Assembly (NCBI GenBank): GCA_900549495.1
Contig: UROL01000092.1
Location: 1-7,829, forward strand
From: an uncultured Eubacteriales bacterium
Lineage (GTDB): Bacteria; Bacillota; Clostridia; Oscillospirales; Oscillospiraceae
Direction of reading: 5' to 3'
Length of the DNA: 7,829 nt
The notes below the pieces were generated by a model. That model worked only from the letters and a program-made list of their open reading frames with translations, searched no databases and had not been told where the DNA came from. The translations under genes were made by a program, and so were the position numbers. How positions within the stretch are numbered: position 1 is the stretch's first letter; each line of letters opens with the position of its first letter. This document shows, one piece after another, positions 1-5,816 of the stretch.

Positions 1-1249
1 TGGTTTCGATGCCCTGCTCGGTCAGCTCTGCCCGCATCTGGGCGCACAGCGCCTTGGCCTGCTTCAGCTCCCACACGGAAGCCACCATGGGGAACATCAC
101 CATCAGGTTGCCGTAGGCAGAGGCCCGGAGAATGGCCCGGAGCTGGGGACGGAAAATTTCCTCCCGGGTCAGGCAGATTCGCAGACCCCGCAGACCCAGA
201 GCGGGATTTTCTTCCTTCTCAAGGCCCATATAGTCCACCTGCTTGTCCGCACCAATGTCCAGGGTACGAATGACCACAGGGCGGTCGCCCATGGTCTGGG
301 CAACCTTCTTATATGCTTCAAACAGCTCGTCCTCGGTGGGTAGGCTGTCCCGCCCCAGATAGAGGAACTCACTACGCATCAGGCCAACGCCCTCGCAGTC
401 GGCGGCCAGCGCCGCCTCGGCATCCTCGGGGCAGCCGATGTTGGCAGCCAGGATAATCTTCTTGCCGGACTTGGTGATGCTCTCCTTGCCCCGGTAGGCT
501 TCCAGAGCGGCCCGACCGGCAGCGGCCTCGGCCTGCTTGGCCTTCAGCATTGCCATGGTCTCATCGTCCGGGTCCATATACCAGTTGCCGGTGAAGCCGT
601 CCACCGCCAGAACGGTGCAGTTTTCTGCATCCTCCAGGGCAATGTCGGACTGAACCAGAGAGGGAATGTTCAGGGTACGAGCCAAAATGGCGGTGTGGCT
701 GGAAGAGGAGCCCTGGCGGGTCACAAAGGCCAGAATCCGCTCTCTGGGCAGTTGGATGGTCTCGGAGGGAGCCAAATCCTCGGCAACCAGCAAAAATTCG
801 CCCTCGGGCAGCTGGAAGCCGGTATTGCCGCAGAGAATATCGTAAATACGGTGGGACATATCCCGGATGTCGGCGGAGCGGGCGTTCATATATTCGTCGT
901 CCATGGCGGCGAACACGGCGGCAAACTCCTCGCCGGTTTCCAGGGCAGCCGTGGCAGCAGCAGCGCCGCCCTCGATGGCAGCGGCCACGCCGTCCAGATA
1001 ATCCAGGTCGTCCAGCATCAGCATCTGCACTTCCACAATGGCGGCCTTTTCCTCGCCCAGCTCCACCTTTGCCTTTTCATACAGGGCGCTCAGCTGATTC
1101 CGGGCGGTAATAACGGCGGCATCAAACTTGGCCTGCTCTGCGGCAGGGTCGCCGGAGGAGACAGGGGCAGTGCTCTGGGCCTTGCGGTAGACTACAGCCT
1201 TGCCGATGGACACACCGGGGAATACGGGAAGACCAGTACCAATCTTCAT
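1..1249 (-). CDS. ptsI: PTS Enzyme I (phosphoenolpyruvate-protein phosphotransferase), C-terminus cut by window edge
   Basis: Enzyme I takes phosphate from PEP onto a histidine and passes it to HPr, the first step of the cytoplasmic sugar phosphotransferase chain. The 416 codons present read open from ATG at 1249 to the left edge. The N-terminal part is the HPr-binding/phosphohistidine region. The active-site motif SSHTAILART carries the phospho-acceptor His185 (codon 697-695). The PEP-binding barrel begins around residue 265, with GVGLMRSEFLYL (Arg292) and VVIRTLDIGADK (Arg328), matching the two PEP-contacting arginines of E. coli EI. GLEKEENPALGLRGLRI and LMVMFPM are also typical. Family members are about 540-590 residues, so roughly the last 150, including the catalytic cysteine region, lie outside the window. 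AAGGAG at 1258-1263 overlaps the stop of the upstream IIA gene and sits 8 nt before the ATG. The 12-nt gap implies one operon and probable translational coupling. No ptsH is adjacent, so HPr must be encoded elsewhere. Confidence 0.96.
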   Translation of the reverse strand, partial: MKIGTGLPVFPGVSIGKAVVYRKAQSTAPVSSGDPAAEQAKFDAAVITARNQLSALYEKAKVELGEEKAAIVEVQMLMLDDLDYLDGVAAAIEGGAAAATAALETGEEFAAVFAAMDDEYMNARSADIRDMSHRIYDILCGNTGFQLPEGEFLLVAEDLAPSETIQLPRERILAFVTRQGSSSSHTAILARTLNIPSLVQSDIALEDAENCTVLAVDGFTGNWYMDPDDETMAMLKAKQAEAAAGRAALEAYRGKESITKSGKKIILAANIGCPEDAEAALAADCEGVGLMRSEFLYLGRDSLPTEDELFEAYKKVAQTMGDRPVVIRTLDIGADKQVDYMGLEKEENPALGLRGLRICLTREEIFRPQLRAILRASAYGNLMVMFPMVASVWELKQAKALCAQMRAELTEQGIET

Positions 1250-1261
1250 GTTTTGCGCTCC

Positions 1262-1747
1262 TTACTTGCCCAGCTCGATGACCACGTCTGCGTTGGAAAC
1301 TTCCTGGCCAACGTGGGTCTTGAAGGTGGGATAGGCATCGGTATTGCAAATCAGCACCGGGGTAATGGTGGGCAGACCCGCAGCCTTCACGGCCTCCAGG
1401 TCAACCTCAATCATCAGCTGGCCCTTCTTGACCTTGTCGCCGTTGTGCACATGCACGGTGAAGGGCTTGCCCTCCAGGCTCACGGTCTCCAGACCAATGT
1501 GGATGAGAATTTCAACGCCGGTATCGGAAACCAGGCTAACAGCGTGGCCGGTGTCGAACATCATATCAACGGTGGCATCGCAGGGGGCATACACCTTGCC
1601 CTCGGCGGGTTCGATGGCAATGCCATTGCCCAGCATTCCTTCTGCAAAGGTGGGGTCGGGAACCTCGGTAATTGCCACGGCCTTACCGGCCACAGGTGCA
1701 CAAATCCCCTCCAGCTTCTTACCGAACAGTTTATCCATGAAACCCAT
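1262..1747 (-). CDS. crr: Stand-alone glucose-type PTS IIA component (IIA-Glc family)
   Basis: This 161-residue cytoplasmic protein accepts phosphate from phospho-HPr and passes it to a IIB domain of a sugar permease. It has the IIA-Glc beta-barrel signature: APVAGKAVAITEVPDPTFAEG near residues 17-37, GNGIAIEPAEGKVYAP near 40-55, then the histidine pair His68 (in DTGHAVS) and His83 (in EILIHIGLETV). These are 15 residues apart, like His75 and His90 of E. coli IIA-Glc, so His83 is the predicted phosphorylation site. A stretch after it (HNGDKVKKGQ) and the C-terminal valine/leucine-rich strands are also usual. The first ATG is chosen because AAAGGA at 1759-1764 is 11 nt upstream; the alternative Met4 would put it about 20 nt away. 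There is no fused IIB or IIC domain, so the partner permease is unknown. It is the first gene of an operon with ptsI. The crr symbol is used by family; an inducer-exclusion role as in E. coli should not be assumed in a Firmicute. Confidence 0.94.
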   Translation of the reverse strand: MGFMDKLFGKKLEGICAPVAGKAVAITEVPDPTFAEGMLGNGIAIEPAEGKVYAPCDATVDMMFDTGHAVSLVSDTGVEILIHIGLETVSLEGKPFTVHVHNGDKVKKGQLMIEVDLEAVKAAGLPTITPVLICNTDAYPTFKTHVGQEVSNADVVIELGK

Positions 1748-1777
1748 AGTATACTCGTTCCTTTCAAGTTGATGTGC

Positions 1778-1797
1778 CGTTTCCCCTGGGAGAAACG
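1778..1797 (-). promoter_or_regulatory. Leader hairpin / dyad in the crr 5' untranslated region
   Basis: On the minus strand CGTTTCTC, loop CCAG and GGGAAACG form an 8-bp stem with one T-G wobble. It lies between the predicted transcription start (about 1821) and the crr ribosome binding site (1759-1764). There is no T-run after it, so it is not a classical terminator. It could stabilise the mRNA, act as a protein-binding RNA element, or be a DNA operator, since the arms are nearly palindromic as DNA. It does not resemble the longer RAT sequences of LicT/GlcT antiterminators. Confidence 0.5.
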
Positions 1798-1827
1798 ATG
1801 CCCATTCATTTATTTGTGTATATACAT

Positions 1828-1856
1828 AGAATACGCTCTAGTTCACAATTAGTCAA
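1828..1856 (-). promoter_or_regulatory. Predicted sigma-A-type promoter for crr-ptsI
   Basis: Reading the minus strand, TTGACT (1856-1851) matches the -35 consensus at five of six bases. It is followed by exactly 17 nt and then TATTCT (1833-1828), which matches four of six bases of the -10 consensus. The predicted start near 1821 gives a leader of about 74 nt to the crr ATG. The region upstream is strongly AT-rich, which favours polymerase binding. Confidence 0.65.
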
Positions 1857-2024
1857 CATGTGGTTTACACAACTTTAGCTTTTTCAGCATAGTGCCTAGA
1901 AATAATACATCAAATTTGTATCTTTCTACCAAAAAATTTTTTTCATTTTTGAAAATTGTCTTTACTTCAAAAACAGCTGTATGGTGCTGAACGTCACATT
2001 TTTTGCCTCCCCTTATACCGGGTA

Positions 2025-2053
2025 GGATCCCCCTCCGCTCCCGGAGGGAATCC
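2025..2053. repeat. GC-rich inverted repeat (hairpin without T-run)
   Basis: On the plus strand CCCTCC (2031-2036) pairs with GGAGGG (2043-2048) around the loop GCTCCC. Outer GGAT (2025-2028) pairs with ATCC (2050-2053), leaving a small internal CC/A mismatch. Neither side is followed by a run of T on either strand, so intrinsic termination is doubtful. It may be a backup terminator, an RNA-stabilising hairpin after the lacI gene, or a protein-binding site. Confidence 0.5.
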
Positions 2054-2078
2054 AGGGTGATTTAGCCAAAATCGACAG

Positions 2079-2113
2079 AAAAAACAAGAATTCTGCCGGG
2101 CCGCTTTCCGGCA
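2079..2113 (-). terminator. Probable intrinsic terminator of the lacI-type gene
   Basis: On the minus strand TGCCGG (2113-2108), an 8-nt loop, and CCGGCA (2099-2094) form a perfect 6-bp stem. A T-rich tract follows, ending in TTTTTT at 2084-2079. The T-run begins 9 nt after the stem (GAATTCTTG intervenes), which is further than ideal. It sits about 75 nt beyond the lacI stop and is the best terminator candidate in this gap. Confidence 0.55.
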
Positions 2114-2185
2114 ATCCGGAGGCAAGCATAGCAGCGTTGCAAATGGCCCGCTGCCCCGGAAGATGCAGCGAAGGGAAGCTGCCCT

Positions 2186-3193
2186 CTACCGGGTAGAGCC
2201 TCGCGGGATTACATTGGAGGTGGTGATATAGGTCTGAATCTGCGTGTTGGGATGGCGGATGCCGTTTACCAGGAATTTGGCGGCCTGGGCCCCCATGTCC
2301 CGGACGTTGATGTCCACCACGGTCAGGGGCGGCTCGATGATTTGGGAGAAGGGATAGTCGTCAAAGGTCATTACGCCCATGTCCTGGGGGAGCCGGAGCC
2401 TGTGCTTGTTCAGCGCATCCACGCAGCCCAGCGCAATATAATTGTTGGCGCAGACAATGGCCTCCGGCTTCTGCCGAAGGGCAAGCAGCCCCTGGGTCAT
2501 GCGGTAGCCGTCTGCACGGGAGGAGTCCCCCAGCCAGATATACTGCTCATCCAGCTGCACACCGGCGGCGGCCAGACTCTGCCGAAGCCCCTGCAGCCGA
2601 AGGGAAGAGCCCAGGTCATAGGATTTTCCCCCCAGAAATGCCAGCCGCCGGTATCCCCGGGAGAGAAGGTAGGAGGCGGCCACCGAGCCGGAATAGGTGT
2701 TGCTGTTGTCTATCCAGCAAACCTGGCTGTCAAAGTCCGGCGCTCCCAGAACGATGTGGGGGAACTGCTGCCGTGTGAGCACGGCGGCCAGGGGATGGGA
2801 CATTACCCCCACATGAATGGCGATGGCATCGGCACTGCGCCGGGAGATGATTTCCTCCGCCAGGGCGCAGGCGGCGGTTTCGTCCGTGCCCCGCAGCATC
2901 AGCCGGTAGCCCCGCTTGCCCAGGGCCTCTTCCAGACCGGCGATAATTTCAAACATATGGGGATTCCGGAAGGCCATATTGGGGGCCAGGTTGGCCAGCA
3001 GCGCCACGGTATGGTTGGCCCCGCTGGCAAAGCTCTGGGCGTTGGCGCTGGGATAATAGTTCAGCTCCTGCATGACGCTTCGCACCCGCTGGGCGGTCTG
3101 CTGGGAAATGCTGTAGTGGCCGTTCAGCACCTTGGACACCGTGGAAATGGAAACCCCCGCCGCCTGGGCAACGTCCTTGATTGTGACACGCAT
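2186..3193 (-). CDS. LacI/GalR-family transcriptional regulator (probable maltodextrin-operon regulator)
   Basis: This 335-residue DNA-binding regulator is expected to bind a palindromic operator as a dimer and respond to a sugar. Residues 3-24 are the LacI helix-turn-helix (TIKDVAQAAGVSISTVSKVL), then NGHYSIS and the hinge region at about 45-58 (NYYPSANAQSFASG). The rest is the periplasmic-binding-protein-like sensor: HTVALLANL near 61, DAIAIHVG near 122, IDNSNTYSGSVAASYLLSRGY near 161-181, LAFLGG at 184, EAIVCANNYIALG near 244, the conserved GVMTFDDYPFS near 273, and a C-terminal IPRGSTR. The ORF extends 84 codons upstream, but that part overlaps the amylase end and is not LacI-like. The ATG at 3193 has AAAGGGGG (3201-3208) 7 nt before it. 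The hinge lacks the common ARSL (AQSF instead). It lies directly after the maltodextrin operon on the same strand, so it most likely regulates that operon. The target sites and effector are not visible. Confidence 0.93.
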   Translation of the reverse strand: MRVTIKDVAQAAGVSISTVSKVLNGHYSISQQTAQRVRSVMQELNYYPSANAQSFASGANHTVALLANLAPNMAFRNPHMFEIIAGLEEALGKRGYRLMLRGTDETAACALAEEIISRRSADAIAIHVGVMSHPLAAVLTRQQFPHIVLGAPDFDSQVCWIDNSNTYSGSVAASYLLSRGYRRLAFLGGKSYDLGSSLRLQGLRQSLAAAGVQLDEQYIWLGDSSRADGYRMTQGLLALRQKPEAIVCANNYIALGCVDALNKHRLRLPQDMGVMTFDDYPFSQIIEPPLTVVDINVRDMGAQAAKFLVNGIRHPNTQIQTYITTSNVIPRGSTR

Positions 3194-3200
3194 GGCAATG

Positions 3201-3223
3201 CCCCCTTTCTTTTCAGTATAGCA
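3201..3223 (-). promoter_or_regulatory. Extended -10 promoter and ribosome binding site of the lacI-type gene
   Basis: The minus strand reads TGC then TATACT (-10 at 3220-3215), an extended -10 element. The sequence 17 nt upstream (TTCCAG) is a poor -35. Transcription would start near 3208, giving a leader of about 15 nt with the Shine-Dalgarno AAAGGGGG (3208-3201) almost at its 5' end. The RBS fixes the start at ATG 3193. The very short leader makes the promoter call uncertain. Read-through from the amylase operon is the alternative. Confidence 0.5.
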
Positions 3224-3224
3224 C

Positions 3225-3253
3225 AAAATCCCCCGGCCTGGAATGGCCGAGGG
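3225..3253 (-). terminator. Terminator of the malEFG-amylase operon
   Basis: Just after the amylase stop (3259), the minus strand forms a 9-bp stem: CCCTCGGCC (3253-3245), loop ATTCCA, GGCCGGGGG (3238-3230), with one T-G wobble. It is followed by ATTTT (3229-3225). The T-run is short but the stem is strong. A TTTT run (3257-3260) also follows the stem on the plus strand, so it could work in both directions, although no plus-strand gene needs it. Confidence 0.7.
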
Positions 3254-3258
3254 AAATT

Positions 3259-4974
3259 TTAGCCAAGGAATATGGCAAAGCCCATTGGCTCCAGGGTGTC
3301 GCCCCGGAGACCCTGGGCCCAGGGGCAGCTGCCTGCCACGGCGGGCAGAGGGCGGGGCACCGCATCGGCGTTGACGCACACGGTGACGGATTCTCCCCGG
3401 AAACTCCGCCGGAATACCAGCAGACGGCTGCCGGGCTCTGCACAAACCATCCGGAAATTTCCCCGGCGCAGGGGAGCCAGCTCCCGCCGCAGCGCAATTG
3501 CCCTGCGGTAAAATTGCAGCAATTCCGGGTCTCCGCCATCCCAGGGCATGGGGGAGCGGTAGGCTGCCTCCTCTGTGCCCTGAATGCCCAATTCATCCCC
3601 ATAGAAAACCGTGGGCATCCCCACAAAGCAGAACAGGAACAGCACCGCCAGCCGGAGCCGGGCCGTATCGCCGCCGCAGAGGGACAGAAACCGGCTGACA
3701 TCGTGGCTGTCCAGCAGGTTCAGCTGCGCCGGAAGCATGGAAAGCCGATAGCGCATCAGCATATTGGTGATCCGGCCGGAAAACGCTGCACTGTCGATAC
3801 TTCCTTCGGCAAAGAAAAGGGCGCAGTGCTTCCGGAAATCGTAGTTCATGGTGGAGTCGAACATATCCCCCCGGAGCCAATGCCCGGCGCTTTCCCATAC
3901 CTCGCCAATGAGCAGGGCCTGGGGGTTGACCTGCTTGACGGCCTGCCGGAAGGCACGCCAGAAGCCGTCATTTACCTCGCTGGCCACATCCAGCCGCCAC
4001 CCGTCGATGCCGAACTCCCGCACCCAATAGGCCCCGACCTTACAGAAATAGTCCTGCACCTCCGGGTTGGCGGTATTCAGCTTGGGCATCATCCGCTCAT
4101 AGGCAAAGCAGGCGTAGCCCGGGATTTCCTCCATGGATTCCGGCCGCTTCACCGGGAATGTGAGCTGATAAAACCAGTCCCGGTAGGCGGAGTTCTCCTG
4201 GTTCCTTACCACGTCGTCAAAGGCAAAGAAATACCAGCCGCAATGGTTGAATACGCCGTCAATGAGAATCCGGATGCCGTTGGTATGCAGGGTTTCCACC
4301 AGGGCTCGGAAGGCTGCATTGCCCCCAAAGCAGGGGTCCACATGGAAATAGTCCAGCAGGTCATATTTATGGTATTCCCCTGCCGCAAAAATCGGGTTCA
4401 GATATACGCAGTTGACCCCCAGGGTTTTCAGGTACTCCACGTTTTCGGCAATGCCTGTCAGCGTTCCCCCCAGCTTGCCCCGGACGGTCTGATGCCCGAA
4501 GGACATTTCCGTGGCCTGCCCGGAAATTTGACATTTGCCCGAGGCAAAGCTGTCCGGGAAAATATTGTAGACCACGGCATCGTATACCCAGACAGGTACC
4601 GATGCAATGTCCGCCCGGTGGTTGAAGGGGAGCTTAAAATACTGGGAGCGGTCGTCCACCAGATGGTCGGTGAACACGTCTCCGTAATAGAGCAGGGTAG
4701 AGGCTCCGTCATCCAGCAGAAAATAATAGTATACCCGATTGTAGGGACTATCAACCACAACCTGCCAATAGTCGTGATATTGGTCGCTGAGGATTTGCTC
4801 CATGGGGGCGGGGGTGAATAGAATGGGGGTAACCCGGCAGGCGGTATCGGCGTAGAAAAGAGTGACCTTTTTCAAATCTCCCTTGGCACAGCGCAGCCGG
4901 TAGACAATGTGGGTTTCATCCAGCCCGCAGCAGTATTCGGACATGGGCAGATGCATAATGGCGTCCAGCTTCAT
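3259..4974 (-). CDS. Cytoplasmic GH13 alpha-amylase of neopullulanase / cyclomaltodextrinase / maltogenic amylase type
   Basis: This 571-residue enzyme hydrolyses alpha-1,4 (and possibly alpha-1,6) bonds of imported maltodextrins, cyclodextrins or pullulan fragments. Residues 1-125 form the N-terminal beta-domain typical of this subfamily. The catalytic barrel starts at WVYDAVVYNIFPDSFASG (about 129-146). Conserved regions are visible: DGVFNH (239-244), MPKLNT (296-301, a mark of the neopullulanase group), GWRLDVASE (325-333) with nucleophile Asp329, LLIGEVWE with acid/base Glu358, and LLDSHD with His424 and Asp425. All catalytic residues are intact. A short C-terminal beta-domain ends the protein. 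There is no signal peptide, so it acts in the cytoplasm. The start is the ATG at 4974, not the one 16 codons upstream, because AGGAGGT (4983-4989) lies 8 nt before it and MKLDAIMHLP looks like the family N-terminus. It overlaps the malG stop by 4 nt (ATGA). Exact product specificity cannot be read from sequence. Confidence 0.95.
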   Translation of the reverse strand: MKLDAIMHLPMSEYCCGLDETHIVYRLRCAKGDLKKVTLFYADTACRVTPILFTPAPMEQILSDQYHDYWQVVVDSPYNRVYYYFLLDDGASTLLYYGDVFTDHLVDDRSQYFKLPFNHRADIASVPVWVYDAVVYNIFPDSFASGKCQISGQATEMSFGHQTVRGKLGGTLTGIAENVEYLKTLGVNCVYLNPIFAAGEYHKYDLLDYFHVDPCFGGNAAFRALVETLHTNGIRILIDGVFNHCGWYFFAFDDVVRNQENSAYRDWFYQLTFPVKRPESMEEIPGYACFAYERMMPKLNTANPEVQDYFCKVGAYWVREFGIDGWRLDVASEVNDGFWRAFRQAVKQVNPQALLIGEVWESAGHWLRGDMFDSTMNYDFRKHCALFFAEGSIDSAAFSGRITNMLMRYRLSMLPAQLNLLDSHDVSRFLSLCGGDTARLRLAVLFLFCFVGMPTVFYGDELGIQGTEEAAYRSPMPWDGGDPELLQFYRRAIALRRELAPLRRGNFRMVCAEPGSRLLVFRRSFRGESVTVCVNADAVPRPLPAVAGSCPWAQGLRGDTLEPMGFAIFLG

Positions 4975-5816
4975 CCCTTTACACCTCCTGCCGTCAATCC
5001 GGAGGTCATGTACTTCTGGCATAGGAAGAAGATAATCAGCACCGGAAGAGAAACCGTGATGGCAGCGGCGGAGAATACCGGCCAGGAGCCTGTCATTTCC
5101 GTGGCCTGCAGGGCGTTCAGCCCGGCTGCCAGGGTGTATTTCTGCTCCCCGGTGAGGAAGGTGGTGGCGTAGATGTACTCATTCCACACATAAATCAGCA
5201 CCTGCAATGCCGTTGTGATGATGCTGGGCTTTGCCAGAGGCAGCACGATTTTCCTTACAATCTGGAAATCCGTAGCGCCGTCTATCCGGGCGGCCTCTTC
5301 AATTTCCGGGGGAATGGTATCGAAATAGCCCTTGGTATTCCATAGGCTGAATACAGCCATGGTGCCGGTGTACACCAAAATCAGTCCCGCCCGGGTGTTT
5401 ACCAGACCCATGGGCCGCAGAAGCCGATAGATGGCAAACATGGAAAGAATGGCCGGGAAGGAATTCAGCAGAACCAGTTCCTTAAGAATCATTCTGCGCC
5501 CGGGAAAGTGCCGCCGGGAGAAGCAATAGGCTGCGGGCACAGCCGCCGTCAGGGACAGCAGCACCGTGGCTGCTGCCAGAAACACGGTGTTGCGGAACCA
5601 GGTGGTGATGCTTTCCCCCAAGAGCACCTTGCGATAGTTTGTCAGAGTGAAATCCTTGGGGATAAAGGAGAAATCCGAGCTGAGCAGACTGTTGGAGCCG
5701 CTGAAGGAGACGCTCAGCGCATAGAGAATGGGTATCAATGTAAGAATACACAGCGCCAGAAAGAATAGATTCAGTGCGGCAAGCCCGGTGCGTGCCCTCC
5801 ATTTTCGCTTGGTCAT
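4971..5816 (-). CDS. malG: Maltodextrin ABC transporter permease, MalG type
   Basis: This is the second membrane subunit of a carbohydrate ABC importer in the cytoplasmic membrane. The 281-residue protein has about six hydrophobic segments: 11-36 (NLFFLALCILTLIPILYALS), about 76-97, 112-133, 142-160, 197-216 and 247-266. The EAA loop that contacts the ATPase is clear at 170-196 (EIEEAARIDGAT then VLPLAKP). Length is typical for MalG/UgpE-type permeases. The start at 5816 is supported by AAGGAGGAG (5822-5830), 5-7 nt upstream, and overlaps the malF stop by 4 nt (ATGA). Its own stop overlaps the amylase start in the same way, so all three are translationally coupled. The substrate is inferred from the MalE-like binding protein and the amylase in the operon. 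No malK is present in the window. Confidence 0.93.
   Translation of the reverse strand: MTKRKWRARTGLAALNLFFLALCILTLIPILYALSVSFSGSNSLLSSDFSFIPKDFTLTNYRKVLLGESITTWFRNTVFLAAATVLLSLTAAVPAAYCFSRRHFPGRRMILKELVLLNSFPAILSMFAIYRLLRPMGLVNTRAGLILVYTGTMAVFSLWNTKGYFDTIPPEIEEAARIDGATDFQIVRKIVLPLAKPSIITTALQVLIYVWNEYIYATTFLTGEQKYTLAAGLNALQATEMTGSWPVFSAAAITVSLPVLIIFFLCQKYMTSGLTAGGVKG
4983..4989 (-). promoter_or_regulatory. Ribosome binding site that fixes the amylase start
   Basis: AGGAGGT on the minus strand, inside the last codons of malG, lies 8 nt before the ATG at 4974-4972. It is close to the ideal anti-16S complement and rules against the longer reading that begins at 5022. Confidence 0.85.

Larger units (their letters stand above)
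1748..2185. other. 438-bp intergenic region between lacI-type gene and crr
   Basis: I see no convincing protein gene here. From high to low coordinates it holds the end of a short palindrome that overlaps the lacI stop codon, a probable terminator (2079-2113), a GC-rich hairpin without a T-run (2025-2053), a Shine-Dalgarno-like GGGGAGG (2006-2012) with no real gene behind it, and an AT-rich block (about 1860-1990) including A6T7 at 1931-1943. The crr promoter and its leader hairpin follow. Base composition in 1800-2000 is clearly more AT-rich than in the flanking genes, as expected for regulatory DNA. Confidence 0.7.

Noticed and set aside
695..1852. Long plus-strand open frame (385 codons) opposite ptsI and crr
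   Set aside because: It is antisense to two well-recognised genes, resembles no family I know, and is explained by GC-rich codon use on the opposite strand.
1880..1930. Alternative crr promoter with TATTAT as -10 and TTGGTA as -35
   Set aside because: The spacer would be 19 nt and the -35 is weak. The TTGACT/TATTCT pair with a 17-nt spacer is clearly better.
2125..2150. CcpA cre-like site around TTGCAACGCTGC
   Set aside because: It lacks the spacer base between AA and CG of the cre consensus and the second half does not match.
2252..3262. Plus-strand open frame (336 codons) opposite the lacI-type gene
   Set aside because: It is a mirror frame of a clear LacI-family gene, rich in Gly/His/Gln as typical shadow frames are, with no recognisable domain.
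3194..3445. 84-codon N-terminal extension of the lacI-type frame
   Set aside because: It overlaps the amylase 3' end and the terminator, is Arg/Pro/Gly-rich without LacI features, while ATG 3193 has a good RBS and starts the helix-turn-helix domain.
3514..4821. Plus-strand open frame (435 codons) opposite the amylase
   Set aside because: It is antisense to an intact GH13 enzyme with all catalytic motifs, and no RBS or domain supports it.
4975..5022. 16-codon N-terminal extension of the amylase
   Set aside because: It overlaps malG, and the AGGAGGT at 4983-4989 together with the family-like N-terminus point to ATG 4974.
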